From Thamnaconus septentrionalis (lineage: Eukaryota > Chordata > Actinopteri > Tetraodontiformes > Monacanthidae): a DNA stretch of 64,000 bases. The stretch is taken from contig CM020510.1 of assembly GCA_009823395.1 (NCBI GenBank), forward strand, positions 14,929,773 to 14,993,772, given 5' to 3'. Shown here piece by piece: positions 1 to 10,096 of this stretch. Each line of letters begins with the position of its first letter. Within the stretch, counting starts at the first letter, position 1. Made by a program: the position numbers and the translations under genes. Under the pieces are notes generated by a model. It did not search any database, had not been told where the DNA came from, and saw nothing but the letters and a program-made list of their open reading frames with translations.

Positions 1-560
1 TGCATTCAAGCAAGTAGTTGGAGTGTCGTAGCTTTTCATCGGTCTTTCAGAGCCCAATAAGGGGTAGGCCCACCTTTTCAATTTTCTCTGTGACACTCAA
101 ACTGTAGCCTCTGCCACTGCGACTACATTATATGACAGGTGACCTTAAGAGGAAAGAAATTGAGCAATTGCCTCAGCTGTCATCAAGGGGTCTGGGCCAT
201 CCCTTTAGAGCTCTTCTGTAAACATCACTCCACAGGTAGGTCCCTGTTTATCCAACCTCCGTTTGAAGACCCAGAGACCAGCATTAAGCCTGTTAGACAT
301 TGCAGGTCTGCTGCACTGAAGGCTTCAAAGACTGCAGTTAGCCAAACAAGGCTTACCCACCTCCCCAGAAGCCTGATCCTGCAGTGGAAACTCATTACAT
401 TTGCAGAGATTAATGGAACATCTTGGATTTCAGGGTTCTCCAGCTGTTGCTGAAACTACTTTCTGACCTCCGAAAACACGTTGTTCGCTGCAGTCCTTGC
501 TATCACTCATGTCTCTTCTTATTGGTTTAATTAAAGATCAATACCTGGTAAATGCAGTGT
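1..560. promoter_or_regulatory. Candidate conserved non-coding block upstream of the gene
   Basis: This stretch has no simple repeats, balanced composition and many transcription-factor-like words. Examples are CAGGTGACC with an E-box at about 137, TCAGCTGTCATCA at about 173, TGTAAACA (forkhead-like) at about 218, and TTGGTTTAATTAAAG near 520. A 104-codon frame at 139-453 shows no recognisable domain and has no coding character. The texture resembles vertebrate conserved enhancers, but conservation cannot be tested here. It lies about 1 kb upstream of the CpG-rich promoter. Confidence 0.3.
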
Positions 561-1190
561 GCATATTTTAATGAATCTTTAGAACGTGACCAGGCTCAAG
601 CTGATATGAAGTTTTCTTGCTGTTTTTCTTCTTCATAAAAACTGTACTTCCTAATCACTATTTATTTTAAAGAGCCTCTCAGAAGTATTGTTCATAAAGT
701 TATTGGAGGACTCTATTTATCGATCAAATTGCACACTTTTTTGTCTTACATGCATTCTCTGGTGTTCTTTTTTTACTCCTCTGAGTGTTTTTTTATTTGT
801 TGTCCTGAATGTTTTATTCTATTTTGAGTGTTTTTATTATTATTATCTATGTATCTATCTCTGCCCACCCACCCCTCTCTTTCTCTCTCACTGAAAGTTA
901 TTGGACACATTTTGTGTATAGTTTATGTAATGACTAACACAATAACACAATTTGAACAAAAACACAAAGGACATGTTAAACTTAAATTGCAGTTTGACAT
1001 TATTTGCAACCACCAAATATCATGAATAGACAACTATTAGTTTTGTTGAATATATAATTATACTTATATTATAATCAGGATAAACGTCTTTTTTCCACAA
1101 CACTCTACGTTTTTGCCTCTCTCTGTATATGCATGATGCCCGTTACCTCTAGTGATTAGTCCTTCAGGATCAGAGATCTAAGTGAAGGCT
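561..1190. other. AT-rich upstream DNA, nothing recognised
   Basis: This AT-rich, T-tract-rich sequence carries a pyrimidine-rich run at about 855-892. The two short overlapping frames here are rich in Leu, Phe and Ser from the T/C tracts and are not genes. No repeat family is recognised. Confidence 0.5.
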
Positions 1191-1199
1191 GTTTGTTAT

Positions 1200-1600
1200 G
1201 TATAAGGAGGTTTGACTGCGAGCCGCCTCTGTCCCCTATTGTTTTGCTCCAGCGGCCGCTATCCTGTTGTTTGTTGCATGTTACAACTCGCGTCCCCTTG
1301 TTGCGTGACACGATATTCATTATGAAGACCTCTGGTGTCAGAGAGCAGAATGTATCGCGGAGCGGCGCAGGCGGGCACGCGGGCAGAATGAGCGTGATGG
1401 CGCAGGACAGTGGCCGGTGGTGGAGCTGAGGCACTGTACGGTACAACACACTCCCTCCTCTACCTGAGCGCACGGAGGAGCTCTGATCCATAGGTGGAAC
1501 GCGGAGAGATCATCACTGACAAGATCACAGCCGCGTGCGTGTGTGTGTGAGCGCGCGAGTGTAACAATTGCGAGTGGAGAGATGAGGAAGGGGGGAAAGG
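1200..1600 (+). promoter_or_regulatory. Probable CpG-rich promoter of the plus-strand gene
   Basis: CpG density rises sharply from about 1230 and stays high to about 2330. The region contains a NotI-type GCGGCCGC at about 1252, a TGTACGGTACA palindrome at about 1435-1445, and an alternating CG/TG stretch at about 1531-1560. No clear TATA box is placed relative to a start site, which suits a CpG-island promoter with dispersed initiation. The exact transcription start is not visible. The assignment rests on the CpG change and on the leader and donor that follow. Confidence 0.45.
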
Positions 1601-1990
1601 AGCTGGGGTTTTAAGGAAAGCGAAGGCTTCAAAGTCTACATTATTAAGGAGGATTTGAGGAGTCTGCGTTATAATCCGACATCAGAGGAAGGAATGTGAA
1701 TCCAAATAACTTATGTTAATTGGAGATTTTAACGGGGGGAAATGATGCGATTTGAACGGCTGAACTGAAGCACCGGGAGAACTGTTTTTGATTGGCCACT
1801 TGAATTTAGCCTAAATATATATATATTTTTTCCTTCTGGAAGGAAGCCGCTTGTGCTCGGCATCGACTTCGAATCCTGAACTGATCCCCCTCCTCCCGCT
1901 CCTCCTCCAGACTCCCTGGCCAAGAAAGCAGCTGCTGTATCTGGGGCACATCGTGTCGGACCGCCGCGCGCCTCAGCTCGCTCGCTCGCC

Positions 1991-1999
1991 ACGGTAAGG
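1991..1999 (+). promoter_or_regulatory. Possible alternative splice donor in the leader
   Basis: The sequence ACG followed by GTAAGG (intron starting at 1994) is close to the vertebrate donor consensus. It lies in the CpG-rich leader 417 bp before the donor at 2411. If used, it would make a wholly non-coding first exon, and the ATG at 2398 would be skipped or belong to another isoform. This is an inference from motif strength only. Confidence 0.35.
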
Positions 2000-2049
2000 T
2001 ACGCACGCACTCAGGCACGGGAGTTTATCAGCATCTCGGACGGAAGGGG

Positions 2050-2241
2050 ATGGTTCCGGCGCCTTCGCGGTCTTCACGCCTGATTCCGCCGATCGGTGCC
2101 GCGCCGAGGCGTGTCACACTTTGCGGGCACGGGGATTGCTGTTTGTTGTGGGCACCGACCGAAGCTCCGGTGGCGCGGGGCGCAACTCCAAACACCCCGG
2201 CTCGCGCGACCACCACCATCCCGAGGAGTGACAAGTGACAT
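2050..2241 (+). other. Upstream ORF, 63 codons
   Basis: The ATG at 2050 has G at -3 and G at +4, a favourable Kozak context, and opens a 63-codon frame that ends about 157 bases before the main ATG. The peptide is rich in Ala, Pro, Arg and Thr, as expected from CpG-rich leader, and resembles no family I recognise. If translated it would reduce initiation at 2398. It is described as a possible regulatory uORF and not as a protein gene. Confidence 0.3.
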
Positions 2242-2352
2242 TCGCATCGACCCAACCTGAGGAAGGGGTGTGAAGAGAAGGAGGGGGTCGAAGCTCCGGA
2301 TCAACTTCCAAACTGAAGCGCGCAAGTTCCCAAGTCTGGAATATAAGAATTG

Positions 2353-2382
2353 ATGATTCTCAGAGGGCATAAGACGACATAG
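2353..2382 (+). other. Short upstream ORF, nine residues (MILRGHKTT)
   Basis: The ATG at 2353 is followed by eight codons and TAG, and it ends only 15 bases before the main ATG. Such a short gap would give little time for re-initiation, so this uORF could damp expression if the transcript starts upstream. No further evidence for use is available. Confidence 0.3.
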
Positions 2383-2397
2383 ACCCAGGCCTGCAAA

Positions 2398-2410
2398 ATG
2401 TTCAAAAGGG
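2398..2410 (+). CDS. Coding start of an unidentified gene (exon 1, partial)
   Basis: The ATG sits in the context CAAAATGT, with A at -3. It encodes Met-Phe-Lys-Arg plus the first base of a fifth codon, then meets a strong GTAAGT donor at 2411, giving a phase-1 intron. The support is the combination of a CpG-rich leader, an acceptable start context and a near-perfect donor directly after a short open frame. Four residues are too few to identify the protein. Tiny coding first exons before very long introns are common among developmental transcription-factor genes, but that class assignment is inference. The next exon is not recognised in this window. An alternative reading is that the leader continues as non-coding sequence and the real start lies in a later exon. 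Confidence 0.5.
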
Positions 2411-2416
2411 GTAAGT
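2411..2416 (+). promoter_or_regulatory. Splice donor of exon 1
   Basis: The sequence AAAGGG followed by GTAAGT matches the vertebrate 5' splice site through +6. It is the strongest donor seen in the CpG-rich exon region and fixes the end of exon 1. Confidence 0.65.
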
Positions 2417-4031
2417 CACACTCAACTTTACTACGCCGATAATATATATATATTTTTTAATCGTTATTATTATTGTCACGTGAAGTGTTACATTATTTTC
2501 ATCCAAGTGCCTTCTGATCCATTTTGGTCAGGTGCTTCTTTTTTTGCGGATTACACAGAATCCTACTTCTTCGTGACGGTTATGAAACGATATATTTTTT
2601 CTCTCTATAAAAAATAGAGGGAGACGTGTTCAAGTTGCACCACGACGACGCGCAAATGTGCTTTCAGAAGACGCTGCGCCATTGGAAGCGCATCTTTAAT
2701 TCACACGGTAGACGCTGAAGGTTTTCTGGGAATTAAATATTCATCTGAGGAAACATGGGGACGACGGTGTGATATTAATACAGCTGATGCCGCACTGCAG
2801 TTTATGAGTTGTACCCGGGTCACAGGCTATCTCTGCTCGGGATTTATCATTAGTATTATTCTCAGCTGTGCCTTGGTATCAGGATATGATGGATCAAACT
2901 GTAGTTCACAAGGTTATCCTCCTCTACCTACTGGCTGAATGAGCAGTCCCGAGCCCTCAGCACCTCATATGAGAAAAGGAAAGTGCTCTTCAGACTTTTA
3001 ATAACAAGATCCCCCACAATAGACATTAGACCACCAACTCTTGTCTTTTGTCACATGAAAGGCTTCTTCCTTTCGCCCTACAGCCTGTAATTGGCCGTGC
3101 GGCAGCCTTTACCGGCCGTCAGACAGCAGTGCGAACAGTGAGACCTCTAACGAGGATAGATAGCGCAGTAATCCATGCTGCCATTGTGCTTTTATCACGA
3201 CAGTGAAATGGTCGTGGAATCAAGCTGTTCCTCATCACGCTCTGGGCCCCTGGAGCACCCAGTGGGATCTCCTCGGAGGCTCCGAGATCCCACTTTATGA
3301 GACGCCGCCTCTCCTGTCCCCACAGAAATAGTTTGATTTAAGGGGCTGAGGCAGGAATTGCTTGGGAGATATTCAAACTCAGACAGCACACATTCTTTTA
3401 AACACTCCCTGTGCTGGTGGTGTTTGGTGTTTATTTAACCAAAAGGCAGTCTGTCATATACAAACCCGTCTGTTTTTTGGGTTGTTGTGTTTTTTGTTTT
3501 TTTCTTTTTGCATGTGCACGCGCATCACTCGCGTCCATGTGTTTCCGCCGCTTGCCTCTGAGGCGGAGAAAAACAACATGTTTTCCCTGCCATCGATTAC
3601 CGCTGTTTAAATAGTCTGGATGAAAGGAACCACAGCGATGAGAGCCTATAGCGTGTACCAGCAGTGAGGAAGGGAGGGAGGGAGAGAGTGGAGGGTGGTG
3701 GGAGGCTGTTAGAGCCTCCATCCTGACGGCCGCTGCTAACCAATCGCATCATTTATGCGAGTTGATCTAGATGTCCCTGGGAGGACGGAATGGATTTTTT
3801 TTTTCTTTTAATAATAATAATCACAGACCAGGCCCTTGAGCAAGATCCCATGTTTAGTTTTGAGTGAAACTAATGGACATTCTGGTAGGTGGTGCATCAT
3901 CATTAAAAAGTCACCCTCATGGTGAGCAATTCCCACACCGCAGGCCTATCCCTCCATTTGTGCTAAGGGTTAAATGTAGTGCAGGAACCAAGTTGACTTG
4001 TGAGGATGTCCCCTTGCGATTTGCAAAGTTT
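2417..4031. other. Non-coding stretch after exon 1
   Basis: This is mixed-composition intronic DNA. It includes T-rich tracts, a purine run of GGGA units at about 3667-3710, and TTTTAATAATAATAAT near 3805. No exon, RNA gene or repeat family is recognised. Confidence 0.45.
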
Positions 4032-4054
4032 TCTCTCTCTCTCTCTCTCTCTCT
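4032..4054. repeat. (CT)n microsatellite
   Basis: Twenty-three bases of uninterrupted alternating C and T, running into a T tract. Confidence 0.9.
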
Positions 4055-7003
4055 TTTTTTGCACGTGAATCCGCTCGCCTATCAGCGCACGCTGCCAGAC
4101 GTGAAAGTTCCTTTAAAATCAGAAACAAATGACTTCAAAGAGTCGATGGCGCCACTCGCGGCCAAAAGTGCTCACCGTGCCAGCCTCCACCACAATGGTG
4201 AGGCGGAGATGCGTCAGTGTTTTGGCAGGAACTGAGCAGAAGTTCTCTGGTGAATTTCGAAATGTTTTGTTTTTTGTTTTTTTTGCTAGGCTAGGCTAGG
4301 CTGATTCATCAAGCACGGCGCTCGCTGTGACACAGGCGCCATTCACGGCGGCGGTGGCAGCAAGTCCCGGGTCTGGCTGTGTCTTATTACCATGATAATG
4401 AGGTGCGGACAGGTGTAGATTTTATGATGACCCCCTCGGTTCGCACTGGCTCCCCCGCTGCTGTTATCTCAATCTGCGGCCCCCGTGAGCTCGCACAAGG
4501 TTGATTACCGCCGCGACAAAAAAGGTGCAGCCGCACCCCGTCATCAGATACGTCGAGACGCGCGTGACACGAGTCGTGGCGTGTGTGTCGAAGCACAGGT
4601 GAGACAACACGCCGATCGCATCTTTGTTTGCACAGTCGGAACGCTGCTGGTGAAGCCGCCCGAGGGCCCGTGTACACACACACATGCAAGCGATCGAGTG
4701 GCTGCGTTCGTTGATGTCGCTCCATCACTGCCCTGGCTTTTCTGACAAATCTTCCTCGCTTTCACAAGCTCTCCGTTTCTCCGAACCGGCCAGCATTCGA
4801 GTGGGCACGAGGGATGGCGTGTCAGAACAGCTGCGAGAAGGAAAGACGAGATGTCCGCTGGATACAGCATGTTGAAACGGGTTGTTATTGCCGCCACACT
4901 TTGGGAGGCTTATTAGATGAGGCAGCTGCAGGTTTTTACGCTTTAAGCCACCAATTTGATTATACAACGTTGAAGCCCTGTAACAAGTGATCGGATGAAC
5001 ACAGACAGGTGTTCATCGGTCCAATTTGCGATGCAAAAAAAACCCCACTAAACCCACCTGTGCTGCCTGAGTAGCACCAAGTTGAATGTCTGTTCACGTC
5101 CCTTTGCTTCTCTCGTGACAAGGTTGCATGCCTGTTTTCATTTATTTCAAGGTGCAAACCAAAACTCCCATCAGTTCCTCATAAAATGACACAGATCATT
5201 TAGCAGTAACTAAAATCAAGTTTTATAATTCTATTATTTCATATCTAGGTGATTATCTCATGGTAATGTTGCAATTCAAACCTTCATAGGGTACTAATTT
5301 TAAAGCTCTGGGCCATCTTTTCAATTCTTTATTGAAAAGGCAAATTTCATGTTTCAGATCTTTAATTGGCATCTAATGATGCTGAAAACGCTGCGTATGT
5401 CCAGAGAATGAGAAAGAGCGTTTAGCACCAGTGTTTTTTTGTTGCATTTTTGATATATGTTGAATTTTGCACAACAAGGTGGCGATAAGTCAAACATATG
5501 TGGCATGTTTTCCTGTGTGTGCGCATTGCTTTGCACAGCCATTACTTTGGCGGAGGAGAGGTCTGAGAAACACAAGTGCCCCGAGGGCCACTGCCACACG
5601 TTCTCTACTAACAGTAGCAGTGAAACCAGCCCCGCTCTGCCTGTTCATGTAAACATCCCGGTTCTCCCTCCCTGCTCCCTTCCGACGGTGTTCTAGCAGC
5701 AGAAACACCGCTTGAACGCTTTAAAAGACTGATGTGTTGCATCTCTAATCGTGGCAGAGCACCTATACTTCTCTGCATGGAAAATCTCCTGTCACGCCAA
5801 CACTGCTGCATCAGTGGACAATGAACAATGAGGAGTGAACTGTCAGAGAGCCAGAAATCAGGAATGAAATGTTGGCCCTTTTTTGGCCTCTTGCAACCGA
5901 GCGTCTTCGCAGCCAATGCATGTGTAGCAACACCTCAGGTAGCGCTCGCTGTGCTGCTGCCATGACCTCTCAACACCTACGCCCAAGAGCCTTGACTCTA
6001 GCACCCGGGTCGTGGCACCCTTTGTCCGTCTGGTATGACAGGACGGCCATGCAGGCTGTCAGAATGCAGTGCTACCCACGGTGCTCCACCTGTTGGAGAA
6101 AGGGGGAGCGCCGTTCTTCTCTCAGTTCACCGTGAAACCGAGCAGGGGCCGGTGCAGGATCAAGGAGTTGTGGAAAGACTGACGCATCCGCACAGTTTCT
6201 GAAGGTGTTATGATATCTCACACCTCCCGAAAAAAAAAAGAAAGAAAGGGGGAGGTGCGTCAGTCAATGTGAGTCAATGTCACAGATGGTCACCATAGTT
6301 AAATGTGTACGCAGCTTGGGATGAGAGGAGGAGGAGAAGACACAAAGACTATTTTGGGGGGGAGAAGCAAGGGAAGAAGATGGCAACCTGAATGGGTCTT
6401 CTGAGACCCAGGTTTGTATGAACTGAAAGTGTGTTGGCAGGATCTGGAAGTCATCTTGTGGCAGTACCAACACCTTGGAGGAGATAAATCATTTGTCCAG
6501 ATGGATCAGTCAGACAGGTCAGAGAGAGTGCGGGGCTGGGGTTAATCCAACTTGATGCCCGGCTCTACTGGACGTCGAGTGAAATTGTATGCATTAGGGG
6601 TTAAATGGTAGGGCAGGAGAACCTATCGCAATATGCTGCTATGTTCAAAACCAGCGAGACATCCAAGGGACTTTTTACCATTATAAAAAAGCTAAAATTA
6701 CCAAGTTTTAAGATTTTGTTAATTTGTGTGGTTTTTGTTTTGGTTCCAAAATTGTTTGAACCAATTGACATTCTATGTTGTTCTTGTATTCCCATGTTTT
6801 GCTTTGCAGAATAACATAATTACAGAAAAACACAGGACTTCATCTGATACAGGGTATAGATGACAAAGGGAGTGAGTGCAGTATTAAATCCAGAACATAA
6901 TGAAATGGTTTATAAAAAAAAAAAAAAAAGGTACAATCCCCACAAATTAAATGCCATTATTTCAGGTCAGCAAACAAAATTATCTGTCATTTGCAAAGAG
7001 TGC

Positions 7004-7004
<1 letters not shown>
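4055..7004. other. Non-coding stretch
   Basis: This intronic sequence has moderate CpG at 4300-4900, a short GCTAG tandem at about 4285-4302, and AT-rich DNA at 5160-5460. Several 60-120 codon frames occur, but they overlap on both strands and have no recognisable domain. An A tract lies at 6914-6929. Nothing else is recognised. Confidence 0.45.

Positions 7005-7049
<45 letters not shown>
7005..7049. repeat. (CA)n microsatellite
   Basis: About 45 bases of perfect AC dinucleotide. Confidence 0.95.
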
Positions 7050-7053
<4 letters not shown>

Positions 7054-7239
7054 GCATGGTGCCACTTGCAGATAAGGCTAATTTGGTTTGGTTTGGTTGA
7101 TTTGATTCAGACACTGCATGAATGTTGATTGACTATTATTATAGCACTATGTCAAGACCAGATAATCTTGAACAGTCTATCCACAAATGGAAATGAAATC
7201 TCAAAAACGCAAAAAAAAAATATTATTTGACCTACAATT

Positions 7240-7900
7240 TACATCCAGCAACATTAGAAAACTCTAATTCATCCCCACTGAAAGCCGGCGACTTCACAGC
7301 GGCCTCGTTGCTCATGTTGTCACTAGGACGAGGAGATGGCGGTGGACAATTGGCTGTTAATGAGTTTGGGGCTTGGAAAGCAGCACAGGGGAAAACACCT
7401 GTGTCCTTTGCTCTTCAGCCTCTCAGTGCCGCTCACTTGTGCAGTGTTCATCTCCTAAATGTGTGCGCGGCGTCAGAGTGGCTCCACCACGGCTGCAGCC
7501 CTGCCCTCCGCAGTATCCAATAACCGTGGACGCCGAGAGGCTGCTTCCCAGGGAGATGTTGTCAACCAAAGGATATTATAACTCGCAGACATCAAGTGCT
7601 ATGCAGATAATTGCGAGCCAAAATATTGAAGCCATGAAAACAAATGGTGTCTCTTTGTCCCCAAAAGACAAACGGAGGCCTTTACAAAGTCTCAAGGTGG
7701 TTCGACGCGATGACACAGATTTGCAATTCGCCTCGTGTCAAAGTTTCAGCTGTTGTTAAAGCCGAGCGAGAGCCTAATTTAAAGACACAAGACTTCCCCC
7801 CGCTCAGGATATCATCCGTCTAATCCGCTCGGGGCGTCAGCCCATCCGCTATCACATCCTGTCAACGCTGCATTGTTACACGGTTTAGCCTGGCTTGCGT
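7240..7900. promoter_or_regulatory. Candidate conserved non-coding block
   Basis: This block is repeat-free with dense motif-like words and no homopolymers, especially at 7560-7790 (for example ATGCAGATAATTGCGAGC and CTTTACAAAG). The overlapping frames at 7227-7523 and 7373-7759 have no recognisable domain. The composition fits an enhancer-type element, but cross-species alignment is needed to decide. Confidence 0.25.
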
Positions 7901-8566
7901 TTCTGCGCGGGTGAGAGGTTCGGAGTGACGGCGGAGGGGTTTGGCGATGAGGAACTTTGAAGGAAGAGTGGAGAGGATGACGTGAAGAGGAGCAAAAAAT
8001 GAAGAAAAAATTAACACCCCACCTCCCAAACTGATCCCCTTAATCTTTATAAGCCACCTGGAAAATACAAAGCAAATCTTAGCACAGGGTAGTGTTCCCG
8101 CTACTTTCTGACACTTGTTCGAATAAAAAAGTAAGTTTTCCGCACTTCCACTGCTTAGGCTGGTAGAATAGACTTGCCATGATGTGCATAAATCTCAGAC
8201 ACAAATACAAAAAAACCTCTGACGTGGCTGAAAAGAGCACTAGTTTGTAGGCATCACCTGAAAACTCATTATCTAAAGTAACTGACGGAGAGGTGTTGTG
8301 GGACGGCTGATTCAGATTTATTATGCCGCCACTTATGGCTCCTCTGGCTCTCTTAGTGTTTTCCAAATATTCAGCCAGAGGAGGCTACTCAAAAAACAAA
8401 AGCCATTTATTTTGTGGCCCGCGCCCCTGGATCTCCACACGAAGCCTTTGGCACTGTTTCGCCATGTGCCACCTAATAAAGGATGACAAATAATTAAGAA
8501 GTGTGCAAAGTGTGTTCGTTCGGCACGGCGACTGGTGCCCACATAATTTCAGCATGACTGTGATTT

Positions 8567-8609
8567 CTTTTTCCTCTCTCTCCCTCTCACTCTCTCCCTC
8601 TCTTTCTGG
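8567..8609. repeat. Pyrimidine-rich CT low-complexity tract
   Basis: An imperfect TCTC/CCTC run on the plus strand with only scattered interruptions. Confidence 0.7.
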
Positions 8610-8879
8610 AGCCATTTCCTTGCTTCCCTCTCAGCCATTTCATACTGAATTAGGGCACGGGGGGGGGCTGAAAAGTGAATGTGCCGCGCTTAAGAAGCCG
8701 AGGACACTGGCTAATGCAGTATGAAGACACATCTGAATGATTAACACAGGACTCATCACAGGACTTTAAAAGCATGAAAACGGTGAAAGTTGACAGAACA
8801 TGCATTACGGCAGGGGAAAAAAAAAAAAAAGCTGTCCATCCATTTGCCCTTTAAAAAAAAAAAAAGAAAATCACCTGAT

Positions 8880-9080
8880 TCCTGTTTAAATGCCATCTCC
8901 CTGGCCTTTGTGGTGGAAATGAGATGCGAGGGTGGTCATTAGCACATGATAATGAGGTGAAAAAGAAAACCAACCTAAGCCCTGTTGGTTTTTGTAATAT
9001 TAATAATTAATTTGTGATTAGGTGGCTAATTGGGGTTTAAAGGTCAATGTCAATGAGATGGGAGATGACAGGAAGGATGG
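8880..9080. promoter_or_regulatory. Candidate conserved non-coding block, homeodomain-like
   Basis: This repeat-free block carries ATTAATAATTAATTTG, GTGATTAGG, GCTAATTGGGG and AAGGTCAATGTCAATG at about 8998-9055. These are TAAT-core homeodomain-like and nuclear-receptor half-site-like words in close order. The block is flanked by A tracts on the left and a GGTGTGG-rich stretch on the right. Function is inferred from motif texture only. Confidence 0.3.
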
Positions 9081-9811
9081 CGGTGGGGTGTGGTGTGGGG
9101 ATTGTTGACAGTAATCCCAGGTGCTCTCCTGTTACTCTGTCAGCTCTCCACCTTCTCTGAACCGTCCCCCCAAGGCGACATTGCCTTTGTGTGCTGAGGA
9201 CAGCATTTCAGCTCTGGCAGCACCTGGGCATGTGCCCTTTTGACATTGGCACTTTCCAGCCCCAAAACGAAGTGTCGTGTCATTCCTGGATACAAGACAG
9301 GCGAAGACAAGGGCCTTCTGCTATGTACATCCCTGGTAAATATTATCAAGCGTTTGGCAGCCGGGTGTGCCAGAAGAAACATTTTCAGAATGAGAATTTA
9401 AAGTATTTCGGATTTCCCGTGTGTATCCACTTGGTAAGAAAGAGGCCCATAGATGGTGTTTTGGAAAGCGGAGGCAAAATTTGGGTAGGTGATTGGCTGA
9501 AACCATTTGTGATCCCATTTAAGTAGGAGACTTTGACTTCAGGGACGATGTTATGCTCTTCTGTCAATGTGACAAAGTCATACATACAGGTTTGTGAAAC
9601 AGCTGCTACAGCGGCGTCCATGCCAATCCTTTGGCAGAAGCCACTGTTTGGAGCTAGTAGCTGCTTCCTTCTCAAGGTCTTCTGTCTGTCATTTCTTTCA
9701 GAGCAGCTTGGAGCAGTTGCTTTCTATTTCTGTATGAAGCAAGCCAGTTGTTTTTATTTACATAAATCTGCTAAATTTGAATTTTGAATTTGTAAGACAG
9801 ACTGAAAATAT
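9081..9811. other. Non-coding stretch
   Basis: This is unique-looking sequence. Short frames on both strands (to 111 codons) overlap each other and show no family resemblance. No repeat is recognised. Confidence 0.45.
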
Positions 9812-10096
9812 TGCAGTCACAGGTTTGATCCCTGGGCCTGACACCTTTCTGTGTGTCCCTGTGACTGCGTGGGTTCTCTCCGGGTACTCCAGCTTCCTGC
9901 CACAGTCCAAAAACATGTATGTTGGAAACTCTAAATTATTTGTCAATGTGAGTATGAATGATTATTTGTTTCTATTTGTCTCTGCGATAAACTGATGACC
10001 TGTCCAGAGAGACAGCTGGGATAGCTTCAAGCACCACCCACAAGTATAAGGGAATCAGATATAGCAAATGAATGAATGAATGAATGAATGAATGAA
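9812..10096 (+). mobile_element. SINE-like copy with LINE2-type 3' tail
   Basis: The segment reads through a GGTTTGATCCC motif (a degenerate tRNA B-box-like word at about 9822), GCGTGGGTTCTCTCCGGG, CCACAGTCCAAAAACATG, GGAAACTCTAAATT, TGACCTGTCCAGAGAG and AGCTGGGATAGCTTCAAGC. It ends in (AATG)n at 10067-10096. This order is that of a very common teleost retroposon whose 3' part and TGAA-type terminal repeat belong to the L2 clade of LINEs. The copy is diverged and probably inactive. Assignment comes from memory of the family consensus, and the exact subfamily is not determined. Confidence 0.75.
10067..10096 (+). repeat. (AATG)n terminal repeat of the L2-type copy
   Basis: About seven tetranucleotide units close the retroposon at 9812-10096. 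The 3' tetranucleotide array is the usual end of L2-clade elements. Confidence 0.9.

Larger units (their letters stand above)
1500..2397 (+). other. 5' untranslated leader of exon 1 (5' limit uncertain)
   Basis: This is GC-rich leader sequence between the presumed promoter and the ATG at 2398. It is interrupted by an AT tract at about 1813-1830. It carries several upstream ATGs, including a 63-codon uORF at 2050 and a 10-codon one at 2353. A good splice donor at 1994 could divide it into two alternative first exons. The left boundary is a guess because no start-site motif is diagnostic. Confidence 0.4.

Noticed and set aside
3825..3855. CCCTTGAGCAAGATCCCA, resembling part of a fish dispersed repeat
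   Set aside because: Only about 18 bases match, with no supporting flanks.
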